From the NCBI GenBank assembly GCA_937958785.1, contig CALGMY010000147.1, positions 1 to 27,273 on the forward strand: a DNA stretch of 27,273 nucleotides, given 5' to 3'. Positions 1 through 7,771 of the stretch are shown piece after piece (within the stretch, counting starts at the first letter, position 1; each line of letters opens with the position of its first letter). The notes under the pieces are model-generated. The model was not told where the DNA came from. It saw nothing but the letters and a program-made list of their open reading frames with translations, and did not search any database. The translations under genes were made by a program, and so were the position numbers. The stretch comes from an uncultured Gammaproteobacteria bacterium (GTDB taxonomy: Bacteria; Pseudomonadota; Gammaproteobacteria; Steroidobacterales; GCA-2729495).

Positions 1-1206
1 GCCCACGATGTAGGCCACGCTCTTCTCCGGGTCGAGGCTTTCGCGCAGCTGGCCGAAGTAGCCGATCTCGAGTCCGGTGCCCTGCTTGATGGTGCCCTCC
101 CGGGGGGTGATCTCGCCCAGCAGGATCCGGAGCAGCGTGCTCTTGCCCACGCCGTTGTTGCCGAGCAGGCCGATGCGGTCACCCCGGGTGATGCGGCAGG
201 AGAAGTCCTTGATGAGTTCCTCGCCCCGGTAGCCGTGGGTGACGTGCTTCGCCTCGATGACCTTGCGGCCCGACTGCTCGGCCGACTCGATGGAGATCTG
301 GGCCCGGTGGAGCGGGTTCAGCCGCTCCGCTGCCTCCCGCCGCATGTCCTCGAGGCGCCGGACCCGGTTCTGGTTCCGATGCCGGCGGGCCTTGATGCCC
401 TGGCGGATCCAGACTTCCTCCTCGTCGAGCTTCTTGTCGAACAGCCGGTTGGCGGTCTGCTCGTCCTCGAGCAGCTTCTCCTTCCGCTCCAGGTACTCGT
501 CGTAGCTGCCCGGGAAGCTGAGCAGCCGGCCTCGGTCCAGCTCGCAGATGCGGGTGGCCAGCTTGTCGAGGAAGGCCCGGTCGTGGGTGATGAAGAGTAC
601 CGCGCCCTGCCAGGAGCGGATGCGGTTCTCGAGCCACTGGATCGTGACGATGTCCAGGTGGTTGGTGGGCTCGTCGAGCAGGAGGAGATCCGGCTTGCTG
701 ATCAGTGCCTTCGCGAGTCCGACCCGGCGGCGCCAGCCACCGGACAGCTCCTTGATGGGCTGGTCCGGCGGCAGGGCCATCTCGGTCATCATCAGCTCGA
801 CCCGCTGGTCGATGCGCCAGCCGTCCAGCTCGTCGATGCGGTGCTGGAGATCGTCCAGGCGCTTCAGCCCCGCCTTCTCGAGCTGCTGGTGGGCCAGCTG
901 CTCGTACTCGTCCACCAGCGCCTTGAGGTCGGCGAGGCCCTCGGCCACCACCTCCCGCACGGTCTTCTCCAGCGCGTCGGGCAGTTCCTGGTCCAGGGTG
1001 CTCATGACCAGCCCGTTGCGGTACTGGATCAGGCCGCTATCGGGCTGCACCACGCCCGTGATCAGCCGGAACAGGGACGTCTTGCCCGTGCCGTTCCGGC
1101 CGATCAGGCACACGCGCTCGCCGGGCTCGATCTCGAAGCTGACGTGGACCAGCAGCTTCTGCTCGCCGTAGGCGAGCGACACGTCATCGAGGCGGACGAG
1201 GGACAT
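1..1206 (-). CDS. uup: ABC-F family ATPase, Uup-like (3' end outside window)
   Basis: Cytosolic ABC-F protein: two ABC ATPase domains without membrane segments, a family that acts on the ribosome. Uup is also linked to precise transposon excision in E. coli. The first 402 codons are visible and the frame is open to the left edge; Uup proteins are about 630 aa. The first Walker A is GRNGTGKTS (residues 36-44), the signature LSGGW is at 154-158, Walker B LLLLDEP at 174-180, and the switch His is H209 (ITHDRAF). A charged linker typical of ABC-F proteins spans about 236-312, and the second Walker A GNNGVGKST is at 349-357. The ATG at 1206 opens directly with the typical MSLVRLDDVSLAYG start. The gene diverges from the SDR gene across a 71-bp promoter region. 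Family assignment is firm; Uup rather than another ABC-F subgroup is likely, but the diagnostic C-terminal coiled coil is not in view. Confidence 0.9.
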   Translation of the reverse strand, partial: MSLVRLDDVSLAYGEQKLLVHVSFEIEPGERVCLIGRNGTGKTSLFRLITGVVQPDSGLIQYRNGLVMSTLDQELPDALEKTVREVVAEGLADLKALVDEYEQLAHQQLEKAGLKRLDDLQHRIDELDGWRIDQRVELMMTEMALPPDQPIKELSGGWRRRVGLAKALISKPDLLLLDEPTNHLDIVTIQWLENRIRSWQGAVLFITHDRAFLDKLATRICELDRGRLLSFPGSYDEYLERKEKLLEDEQTANRLFDKKLDEEEVWIRQGIKARRHRNQNRVRRLEDMRREAAERLNPLHRAQISIESAEQSGRKVIEAKHVTHGYRGEELIKDFSCRITRGDRIGLLGNNGVGKSTLLRILLGEITPREGTIKQGTGLEIGYFGQLRESLDPEKSVAYIVG

Positions 1207-1234
1207 GGCGATCCGGGGTGGCTGACGGTGGAAC

Positions 1235-1260
1235 GGCGCGCATTATACTGGGTGCGCGCC
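1235..1260. promoter_or_regulatory. Divergent uup/SDR promoter inside a perfect 8-bp inverted repeat
   Basis: GGCGCGCA at 1235-1242 and TGCGCGCC at 1253-1260 form a perfect inverted repeat with a 10-nt spacer. The AT-rich spacer holds a plus-strand -10 box TATACT (1244-1249), with CTGACG at 1222-1227 as a -35 at 16-nt spacing. A minus-strand TATAAT (1247-1242) overlaps it but has only a poor -35. Transcripts would start about 29 nt before uup and about 20 nt before the SDR gene. The symmetry could be an operator for one regulator of both genes. This is inference from sequence only. Confidence 0.5.
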
Positions 1261-1277
1261 ACAGGCCGAGGACGCCC

Positions 1278-2180
1278 ATGTCCCGTTTCGACAAGCATTC
1301 CACGGCCGAAGAGGTCACCGCCGGCCTCGACTTGGCGGGTCGCACGGCCCTGGTGACCGGGGCCACATCCGGCATCGGCCTCGAGACCGCCCGGGTCCTC
1401 GCCCTCCGGGGCGCCCACGTGCTGGCGACGGGCCGGAACCTGGAGAAGGCGCGGGCCGCGTGCGCCCGGCTCCCGGGCCGGGCGACCCCGCTCGCCTGCG
1501 AGCTGGAGGACTTCGACAGCGTGGCGGACTGCGCCGGCCGCATCCGCCAGCTGGGTGTGCCCCTGGACATGCTGGTCTGCAACGCGGGGATCATGGCCCC
1601 GCCGGCCCTGGAACTGGTCCGGGGCCTCGAGCGGCAGTTCGTGGCGAACCACCTGGGCCACTTCCTGCTGGTACAGCGGCTGCTCGACGCGGTCCGGGCC
1701 GCGCCCGCTGGCCGCATCCTGATGGTGAGCAGCAGTGCCCACAAGTGGGCCCCAACCGGCGGCATCGACTTCGGCAACCTCACCGGCGAGAAGGGCTACG
1801 AGCCCCGGGTGTTCTACGGCCAGTCGAAGCTCGCCAACGCGCTGGTGGCCCGGGAGCTCGCCCGGAGCCTCGCCGGCTCGGCCACCACCGCGAACGCCGT
1901 GCACCCGGGCCTCATCGTCACGAACATCATCCGCTACATCCCCAGGTGGCAGCAGGCCCTCGCACCGCTGCTCGGGCCGCTGTTCCGGTCGCGGATCAAG
2001 ACGGTGGGCCAGGGCGCCGCCACCACCTGCTTCGTCGCCGCCCACCCCGATGTGGCCGGCACCAGCGGCCGCTACTTTGCAGACTGCGCGCTGGCGGTGC
2101 CGGAGAAGGCCATGGAGGATGACGAATTGGCCGCCCGGCTGTGGGCGGAGTCGGAGAAACTGGTGAGGTCCTGGTTATGA
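1278..2180 (+). CDS. Short-chain dehydrogenase/reductase (SDR), retinol-dehydrogenase-like
   Basis: NAD(P)-dependent cytosolic oxidoreductase of 300 aa. The cofactor motif TGATSGIG is at residues 27-34, CNAG at 101-104, the catalytic Ser in VSSS near 151-153, and Y180-GQS-K184 is the YxxxK pair. The spacing and the FVANHLGHFLL segment resemble the retinol dehydrogenase/WW-domain oxidoreductase branch. The substrate cannot be read from sequence. The frame is open upstream to 1218, but the ATG at 1278 follows a GAGGA ribosome site and gives the normal N-terminus. Its TGA overlaps the ATG of the next gene (ATGA at 2177-2180), so the two are probably translationally coupled. Confidence 0.9.
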   Translation: MSRFDKHSTAEEVTAGLDLAGRTALVTGATSGIGLETARVLALRGAHVLATGRNLEKARAACARLPGRATPLACELEDFDSVADCAGRIRQLGVPLDMLVCNAGIMAPPALELVRGLERQFVANHLGHFLLVQRLLDAVRAAPAGRILMVSSSAHKWAPTGGIDFGNLTGEKGYEPRVFYGQSKLANALVARELARSLAGSATTANAVHPGLIVTNIIRYIPRWQQALAPLLGPLFRSRIKTVGQGAATTCFVAAHPDVAGTSGRYFADCALAVPEKAMEDDELAARLWAESEKLVRSWL

Positions 2181-2737
2181 GCCGGAAGTTCCTGTGGTGC
2201 CTGCTGCTCGTCATCACCACCGCGCATGCGGCGCCCGTACCCGAATCCCAGCGGGCGCCCATCGACCTGCGCCGCACGACCCTGATCGTGCGGGACATGG
2301 AGAATTCGCTGCGCTTCTACCGGGACGCCCTGGGCCTCAGGGTCGTCTACGACAACATCATCCGCACGCCGCGCTCCGCGGCCACCGACGCGGACGCCGC
2401 GCGCTCGCTGCGCCTCGTCTTCGTGCAGGCCAACGACGACTTCGTCGGCCTGGTCGGCCTCATCGAGTACCGCAAGCCGCTGAAGCAGCCGCCGGCCGTC
2501 GTGCCCGATGCCTTCAGCATCGGCACCAACGTGCTGCTGTTCAATGCGCAGGACCTTGCCACGACCTTCGCGAAGGCCCGGGCCATTCCCGGCGTGACGA
2601 TCATCGAGGAGCCCGTGGAGACCACCTACCCGGGCTACGATGGCAAGCCGCCGATCCCTGTCCGTGTGAGCACGTTGCGGGACCCGGACGGCTTCACCGT
2701 GGAGCTGAACCAGCTGCTGGTGGACCAGGTGCGGTAG
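2177..2737 (+). CDS. Exported VOC (glyoxalase/dioxygenase-fold) protein
   Basis: 186-aa vicinal-oxygen-chelate fold protein with a clear Sec signal: basic start MSRK, a hydrophobic run to about residue 15, and a likely cut after THAHA-type residues near 18 (AHA before APVPES). The body shows the VOC pattern TLIVRDMENSLRFYRDALGL and the C-terminal DPDGFTVELNQ with the usual last metal-ligand Glu. The first ligand position (usually His or Gln, before the V-RD motif) appears to be Thr, so metal binding may be altered or absent. It is coupled to the SDR gene by a 4-bp overlap. Most VOC enzymes are cytosolic; export suggests a periplasmic ligand or substrate. Function unknown. Confidence 0.85.
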   Translation: MSRKFLWCLLLVITTAHAAPVPESQRAPIDLRRTTLIVRDMENSLRFYRDALGLRVVYDNIIRTPRSAATDADAARSLRLVFVQANDDFVGLVGLIEYRKPLKQPPAVVPDAFSIGTNVLLFNAQDLATTFAKARAIPGVTIIEEPVETTYPGYDGKPPIPVRVSTLRDPDGFTVELNQLLVDQVR

Positions 2738-2746
2738 TGGTTGCCG

Positions 2747-2770
2747 GATCGCGCCTGAAGGCGCTCCTAC
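2747..2770 (-). repeat. REP-like palindrome, copy 1
   Basis: 24-nt element starting GATC and ending CTCCTAC, with core stem GCGCCT-GA-AGGCGC. The same unit occurs at 8988-9011, twice at 23736-23791, and as a half at 12593-12608. It lies in the 44-nt gap between the VOC stop codon and the CoA-binding gene. It resembles the REP sequences of Pseudomonas and Xanthomonas, which are moved by RAYT transposases. No RAYT gene is in the window. Confidence 0.8.
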
Positions 2771-2781
2771 GGGGAGATGTC

Positions 2782-3195
2782 ATGGATGCCACCGACGAGC
2801 TCATCGCCGACACGCTGCGCCGGGTGAAGACCATCGCCGTGGTGGGCGCCTCCGACAAGCCCCACCGGGCCTCCCACGGCGTGATGCGCTTCCTGCAGGG
2901 CCGGGGCTACCGCTGCATCCCGGTGAACCCGACGCTCGCGGGCCGGAGCCTGCTCGGGGAGACGGTCGTCGCCGACCTCCGGTCCATCGGCGAGCCGGTC
3001 GACATGGTGGACGTCTTCCGCAACTCCACCGACGCGGGACCCGTCGTGGACGAGGCCATCGCCATCGGCGCGAAGGTGGTGTGGATGCAGCTCGGCGTGG
3101 TGAACGAGGCGGCCGCCGAGCGCGGCTGCGCCGCGGGCCTCACGGTGATCATGGACCGGTGCCCGGCCATCGAGATCCCCCGGCTGGGGGTGTGA
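2782..3195 (+). CDS. CoA-binding domain protein, YccU family
   Basis: 137-aa single-domain Rossmann protein of the CoA_binding family (YccU-like), cytosolic. The nucleotide-binding start IAVVGASDKPHRASHGV (about residues 18-34) is followed by GYRCIPVNPT, VDMVDVFRN and GAKVVWMQLGV, all in the order usual for this family. The last part carries VIMDRCPAIEIPRL, the usual conserved C-terminus. The ATG at 2782 gives the family's normal length although the frame is open far upstream. It follows the REP copy and may be the last gene of the SDR run. It faces the dehydrogenase gene end to end with an 8-bp gap. The physiological role of the family is not well defined. Confidence 0.9.
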   Translation: MDATDELIADTLRRVKTIAVVGASDKPHRASHGVMRFLQGRGYRCIPVNPTLAGRSLLGETVVADLRSIGEPVDMVDVFRNSTDAGPVVDEAIAIGAKVVWMQLGVVNEAAAERGCAAGLTVIMDRCPAIEIPRLGV

Positions 3196-3203
3196 GCCTC
3201 CCT

Positions 3204-4319
3204 TCAATAACCCCGCGCCGTATCCACCACCGACAGCATCGGCTCCCCGGTCACGTAGCGCCGCAGGTTTTCCCGCGCCACGAGGCCCACCCGCGCGAAG
3301 ATGCGATCCGACGTGGCCGCCACGTGGGGCGTGATGATGACGTTGGGCAGCTGCCAGAGCGGGTGGTCGGCGGGCAGGGGCTCCGGGTCGGTCACGTCCA
3401 GGCCCGCGCCGGCGAGCTGGCCTGACCTGAGTGCGGCGACGAGATCGTCCTGCACCACGCTCTTCCCGCGGCCCACGTTGAAGAAGTAGCCACCGGGCTT
3501 CATGGCGGCGAAGAACTTCGCGTCGAACAGCCTGGTCGTCGCCGGCAGCAACGGCGTGCAGTTGACCACCACGTCGGCCTGGCCGGCGAGCTTCAGCAGT
3601 TCGGCCGGCGTTCCCACGTAGTCCACGAAATCCGGCTTCGGCGCTGGCGAGGCGCGGGTGGCGATCACCCGCATGCCAAGGCCGTCGGCGCGTTCCGCCA
3701 GCGCCGTGCCGATGCCGCCGAGGCCCACCACCAGGAGCGTGCGGCCCTCGAGTTCCCACATCTTCGTCATCGGGAAGACCGACGGGTCCCACTTCGCGTC
3801 GCGCTGCCGGGGCAGCCAGGTGTTGAGCCCCCGGGTGAAGGCCAGCAGCATCGCCAGCGCGTGCTCGGCGATCTCCGGGCCGGAAACCCGCTGCATGTTC
3901 GTCACCAGGATGTCCCGCTCCCGGACGCCCGGGATGGCGGAGCAGGGTCCTGCACCGGCGGTGTAGAGCTGGATCCAGCGCAGCCGCTGGCCGGCGGCGA
4001 CGATGTCCGGCTCGCAGAAGCCGATCAGCGCGTCGGCATCGGCGATGCGGGCGAGGGCCTCCGCGGGATCCTTCGCCGGGACCAGCTCGACGCCCGGTGC
4101 GGCGTGCTGGAAGGCCTGAAGGCCCGCCGGCGACTCGACGCGCACGACGATCCGGCGTGGCCGCTGCCAATCCCGACGGCTCCGGACGGGCGCAGCGTCT
4201 TCCACGAGGCCAAGCTCCGCGATCGTGGTTGCCACCGCCGGGTCCGCGGGGTTGGCGGCGGCAACCGCCGGCCGGATGCCCAGGAGCAGCGCGACGGCGA
4301 AGGCCAGGAGGGGTCTCAT
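3204..4319 (-). CDS. D-isomer-specific 2-hydroxyacid dehydrogenase with signal peptide
   Basis: 371-aa NAD-dependent 2-hydroxyacid dehydrogenase family protein. The Rossmann motif GLGGIG is at residues 199-204. The catalytic triad of the family is present: R284 (NVGRG), E313 (DPEP) and H332 (TPHVA). The N-terminus MRPLLAFAVALLLGIRPAVA is a convincing Sec signal with AVAAA as cut site, followed by about 35 extra residues before the catalytic fold. Export is odd for an NAD-dependent enzyme. The start ATG at 4319 overlaps the TGA of the upstream VOC gene by 4 bp, so it is coupled as the last gene of a four-gene minus-strand operon. The substrate is unknown; the complete catalytic set argues it is active or recently was. 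Confidence 0.88.
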   Translation of the reverse strand: MRPLLAFAVALLLGIRPAVAAANPADPAVATTIAELGLVEDAAPVRSRRDWQRPRRIVVRVESPAGLQAFQHAAPGVELVPAKDPAEALARIADADALIGFCEPDIVAAGQRLRWIQLYTAGAGPCSAIPGVRERDILVTNMQRVSGPEIAEHALAMLLAFTRGLNTWLPRQRDAKWDPSVFPMTKMWELEGRTLLVVGLGGIGTALAERADGLGMRVIATRASPAPKPDFVDYVGTPAELLKLAGQADVVVNCTPLLPATTRLFDAKFFAAMKPGGYFFNVGRGKSVVQDDLVAALRSGQLAGAGLDVTDPEPLPADHPLWQLPNVIITPHVAATSDRIFARVGLVARENLRRYVTGEPMLSVVDTARGY

Positions 4320-5293
4320 GCCGCCTCTCCCTCGATCAGTTCCAGCCACTCGCCCGCCGCACCCTCGATCACCGCCACCCGCCGGTTCGCATAGGGCAGT
4401 CCGTCGATACGCAGGGGCGGTGCGCGGAACGGCACCGGCACGTCGTCGAGCCGGGGGACCCGGAACGCGACCATCGCCATGCCTGGCGGCAGGTGGCCGT
4501 CCCGCCGCCGGCGCGGACGGACGCCCGGCGGGTACTGGTCCATCTCGACGAGGAAACTGCGGCCGGGGACGCGGGCGATGGAGGTGGGAAACACGGTGCC
4601 CGGAGGCACACCGCAGCCGTGGGCCAGGATGCCATTGATGAACGGCGTGCGGTCCATGATGCGCAGGCCCAGGGTGCCGCCGTAGAAGGCGTGCATGTCG
4701 TCCGACGACGGCCCCCCCACGGTGACGATGAACACCCGGTCCACGGGTGATCGCGCCCCGTGCAGGCCATAGCGGCTGCCGCCCGGCAGGATGCGGGTGA
4801 AGTAGATCAGCTCGCCCGAGGGTCCCGCCACCTGCATCGCCCGCGGCGCACGGGCGCGGGGGTAGAGGTCGCCGGGGCCACCCAGCACCCGGAACGGCGA
4901 ACCCCGGAAGCTCGCGGCCAGGGCGTCCACGTCCTGCACCAGCAGTTCGGTTGCGTTCCAGCCGAAGGTCATGGGCGGGCCGTAGCCCCCCGGGTCGGCG
5001 CTCTCCACGAACCTTATATAGGAGTCCTGGCCGCTGGCGGGCCGGAGTGTGCAGTAGCACTGGCCAGCGGCGGCGGGCGTATCCCAGGCCGCGCAGAGGT
5101 CCGGGCCCAGCGTGCCCCGGTCCACCGGCACGTAGCCGAGGCGGGCGGTCCATGCCGCCACCACCGGCTCGAGGTCGGGCACGCAATGAGTGACGATGGC
5201 GATATGGCGCAGGAGCCGGGGGCGGTCCTCGAGACCGGAGTAACGGGTGGTGGCGCCGAGGCCGGTGGCGCTGGCACTGGTGCTGGTGTTCAT
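4316..5293 (-). CDS. Two-domain VOC family protein
   Basis: 325-aa cytosolic protein with two VOC halves. The first starts at HIAIVTHCVPDLEPVVAAWTARLGY (about residues 30-54) and the second at VFIVTVGGPSSDDMHAFYGGTLGL near the middle; the protein ends GEWLELIEGEAA, the usual VOC ligand-bearing strand. The layout recalls ring-cleavage dioxygenases and lactoylglutathione lyase relatives, but I cannot name a substrate. The start ATG at 5293 has a GAGGA ribosome site that overlaps the TGA of srkA 8 bp upstream. Its stop overlaps the dehydrogenase start. It is the third gene of the operon. Confidence 0.82.
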   Translation of the reverse strand: MNTSTSASATGLGATTRYSGLEDRPRLLRHIAIVTHCVPDLEPVVAAWTARLGYVPVDRGTLGPDLCAAWDTPAAAGQCYCTLRPASGQDSYIRFVESADPGGYGPPMTFGWNATELLVQDVDALAASFRGSPFRVLGGPGDLYPRARAPRAMQVAGPSGELIYFTRILPGGSRYGLHGARSPVDRVFIVTVGGPSSDDMHAFYGGTLGLRIMDRTPFINGILAHGCGVPPGTVFPTSIARVPGRSFLVEMDQYPPGVRPRRRRDGHLPPGMAMVAFRVPRLDDVPVPFRAPPLRIDGLPYANRRVAVIEGAAGEWLELIEGEAA

Positions 5294-5300
5294 CGCGTCC

Positions 5301-6308
5301 TCATACGACCGGCGGCTCCCAGCGGAGCGGCTCCTCGTCCATCAGGGCAACCTGTTCCTTCAGCGCGAGCACGTGCTCGTCCCAGTAGCGTCGCGTGCCG
5401 AACCAGGGGAACGCCACCTGGAAGGCCGGGTCCTGCCAGCGGCGGGCGAGCCAGGCTGCATAGTGCATGATCCGCAGCGTGCGCAGCGCCTCGATAAGGT
5501 TCAGCTCCGCCCCGTCGAACTCCCGGAACTCCGTGTAGCCCGCCAGCAGCTCGGCGAGCTGGGGGGTCTGCTCGTGCCGGTCACCGGAGAGGAACATCCA
5601 GAGGTCCTGCACGGCGGGGCCCATGCAGGTGTCGTCGAAGTCCACGATGTGCAGCACGTCATCCAGCACCAGCACGTTGCCCGGGTGGAAGTCACCGTGC
5701 AGGCGCAGTTCCCGCGGCTCGCCGGCCCGTTCGTAGCAGAACGCCACCCGCTCAAGTGCCGTGTCGCAGGCGCTCTCGTAGGCGTCCCGGATGTCGTCGG
5801 GAATGAAGCCGGCGTCCAGCAGGAAATCCCGCGACTCCGCACCCCAGGACTCGGCGGACAGGCGGGTTCGGTGCCGGAAGTGCCCGCCCTGGCCGCACAG
5901 GTGGATGCGCGCCACGAAGCGGCCGAGCTGGCGCAGCAGCTTCAGGTCGTCCAGCTCCGGAGCCCGGCCGCCGCAGCAGGGGTAGACGGCGAAGCGGAAA
6001 CCGGCCCGGTGGTGCAGCGTGATGCCGTTCAGGTCCAGCGGCGCGGCCACCGGGATTTCCCGGCCGGCGAGTTCCAGGGTGAAGTCGTGCTCTTCCTGGA
6101 TCGCGGCGTCTGACCACCGCCCCGGCCGGTAGAACTTGGGCACTACCGGCGGGCCGTCCTCGATGCCGACCCGGTACACGCGGTTCTCGTAGCTGTTCAG
6201 CGTGAGCAGGCGCCCATCGCAGCGGTAGCCCAGGCTCTCGACGGCGGCGAGGATGTCGTCAGGGGACAGGTCCTGGTAGGCCAGGCTGGTGTCGGTGGTG
6301 CGGCTCAC
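5301..6308 (-). CDS. srkA: Stress response kinase A (SrkA/RdoA/YihE)
   Basis: 335-aa cytosolic Ser/Thr kinase of the APH/RdoA fold, close to the 328 aa of E. coli SrkA. It has the subgroup marker LNSYENRVYRV (about residues 37-47), the catalytic HGDFHPGN at 204-211 with D206 and N211, and the metal-binding DFDD (223-226). Known role of the family: dampening envelope and oxidative stress effects, in E. coli downstream of Cpx. The start is a GTG at 6308 that overlaps the TGA of the preceding VOC gene (GTGA). The longer upstream frame is antisense-shadow protein. In E. coli srkA precedes dsbA; here it is flanked by VOC genes instead. Confidence 0.92.
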   Translation of the reverse strand: MSRTTDTSLAYQDLSPDDILAAVESLGYRCDGRLLTLNSYENRVYRVGIEDGPPVVPKFYRPGRWSDAAIQEEHDFTLELAGREIPVAAPLDLNGITLHHRAGFRFAVYPCCGGRAPELDDLKLLRQLGRFVARIHLCGQGGHFRHRTRLSAESWGAESRDFLLDAGFIPDDIRDAYESACDTALERVAFCYERAGEPRELRLHGDFHPGNVLVLDDVLHIVDFDDTCMGPAVQDLWMFLSGDRHEQTPQLAELLAGYTEFREFDGAELNLIEALRTLRIMHYAAWLARRWQDPAFQVAFPWFGTRRYWDEHVLALKEQVALMDEEPLRWEPPVV

Positions 6309-7285
6309 GACAGTACGGTGAAGAACTCGAGCCAGACCCCGTCCGGCGACACGACCGGCGCGAGGCGCACCTGTCCGTAGGGCGCGAGCGTGAGCGTGGT
6401 CGGCGTGCGGGCCGGGAGGATGCCGCGGCCCGCGAGCCGGGCGAGGAAGGCGTCCAGGTCGTCGACCGCGAAACGCAGGAGGAGGGCACCGAGGTTCGGC
6501 GGGCGGGCCCGTTCGGCGAAGTTGCGGCCGGGCGGCGCGCCGTCCCACCCGATCAGCTCGACGGAGCCCAGGTTGGTGCCTGCAGGGTGCACGATGGCCG
6601 TGCGCACGCGCCGCACGCCCCGGAAGGCCTCGAGGTCGGCGAGCAGCGCGAGACCCGGATTGTCGCCATCCCAGTCGAGCTCCATCCAGGGCGTGAAGCC
6701 GAGGCCGTCGACGAAGAAGGCCCGCGCCGCTGCGAAGTCGCGCACCACGATGGCCGCGTTGAAGACGTGGGTGAGTGCGGGCACGGGCACCGGCAGTGGC
6801 GGCTTCAGCTGCTGGATGATGGAGAGCACGAGGCCGTCGGGCCCGTGCTGGTGGACCTCCCGCACGGCCAGGTCGCCGAAGTCGAAACCGTGCACGCCCC
6901 GCACGGTGGGCCAGCCGGCCGCGCCCAACGCGCCGGACAGCGCGGCGTTATCGGCGGCCCGAGTATAGAGCAGCCAGAGTCCGCCGGGCTCGAAGGGCTG
7001 CGCGTCGAGAGGGCGGATGGGCTGCTGGGGTACGCCGGTGACGTGGGCGAACCGCAGGTAGCCGTAGGGCATCCCGGGAACGTGGAGGAGTTGCTCCTCG
7101 ATCCGCGCCCAGGGCTTGAGGCCCCAGGCCCGGTTCAGTTCCGGCGCCGCCGGGCCCTGGTGCAGCCGCTGCCAGCCGCCCGCCCGGACCAGGGCGTCGG
7201 CCCGGGCCGGGTGGCTCACGCTCACCACCACTTCCGCGAAGCCGGGGTAACCGTCCGCGGCCGGATTGCTGCCGGGCACTGCCAT
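6305..7285 (-). CDS. Two-domain VOC family protein, first gene of srkA operon
   Basis: 326-aa cytosolic protein with two VOC-like halves. The N-terminal half (FAEVVVSVSHPARADALVRAGGW) is divergent. The C-terminal half is canonical: HVFNAAIVVRDFAAARAFFVDGLGF, then GSVELIGWDG and a final VWLEFFTVLS strand with the ligand Glu. It is not a close copy of the VOC gene at 4316-5293, so recent duplication is unlikely. There is no strong ribosome site before the ATG at 7285. It starts the four-gene run and ends in the 4-bp overlap with srkA. The substrate is unknown. Confidence 0.8.
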   Translation of the reverse strand: MAVPGSNPAADGYPGFAEVVVSVSHPARADALVRAGGWQRLHQGPAAPELNRAWGLKPWARIEEQLLHVPGMPYGYLRFAHVTGVPQQPIRPLDAQPFEPGGLWLLYTRAADNAALSGALGAAGWPTVRGVHGFDFGDLAVREVHQHGPDGLVLSIIQQLKPPLPVPVPALTHVFNAAIVVRDFAAARAFFVDGLGFTPWMELDWDGDNPGLALLADLEAFRGVRRVRTAIVHPAGTNLGSVELIGWDGAPPGRNFAERARPPNLGALLLRFAVDDLDAFLARLAGRGILPARTPTTLTLAPYGQVRLAPVVSPDGVWLEFFTVLS

Positions 7286-7351
7286 CGCCGAGATGGTAGC
7301 AATATCCCGGTCTGCTATCCTTTGCGCCCGATCATCGCGGACTCAACGCCC

Positions 7352-7768
7352 ATGGCCGACCAATCCCTGGAACTCGAACTGAAGATGGAGGACACGGACC
7401 TCTATCAGGAAGAGATCTTCACCGATCGGCGCGTCGGCACGATCCAGCGCCTGACCCCGGTGGACCGCACGGGTCGCCGCGATGACGCGCGCCCCGTCCT
7501 CTACATCGGCCAGACCCAGCTCATGTCGCGCATGGGCGCCCTGCCGCTCAGCTTCGAGATCCCCGGCGAGTCCCTCGAGCAGGCCGTGGCGAACTTCGCC
7601 GCCGCCGCCAACGGCGCGCTGGCGGAGACCATGCAGAAGATCGAGGAGATGCGCCGGGAGCAGGCGTCGTCACTGATCGTGCCGGACGCGGCCGGCGGCT
7701 TCGGTGGCGGCGGCGGTGGCCTTGGCGGCGCCGGCGGGATGCCCGGCGGCGGCCGTATCCGGCTGTAG
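7352..7768 (+). CDS. Conserved cytosolic protein with glycine-rich tail, function unknown
   Basis: 138-aa protein without signal or membrane segment. Acidic N-terminus (LELELKMEDTDLYQEEIFTDRRVGTIQRLTPV), then a strand-rich middle (VLYIGQTQLMSRMGALPLSFEI), then an amphipathic helix (LEQAVANFAAAANGALAETMQKIEEMRRE). It ends in a flexible tail of about 30 residues that is mostly Gly, with runs of six and more. I believe similar proteins occur in other Gammaproteobacteria, but I know no function. The ATG at 7352 is chosen because the protein similarity pattern and acidic start begin there; the frame is open far upstream. It is divergent from the VOC/srkA operon and convergent with the anti-sigma gene, 3 bp apart. 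Confidence 0.72.
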   Translation: MADQSLELELKMEDTDLYQEEIFTDRRVGTIQRLTPVDRTGRRDDARPVLYIGQTQLMSRMGALPLSFEIPGESLEQAVANFAAAANGALAETMQKIEEMRREQASSLIVPDAAGGFGGGGGGLGGAGGMPGGGRIRL

Positions 7769-7771
7769 CTC

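Noticed and set aside
235..1356. Plus-strand open frame of 373 codons across the uup region
   Set aside because: It is antisense to clear ABC-F motifs and its product has no recognisable pattern.
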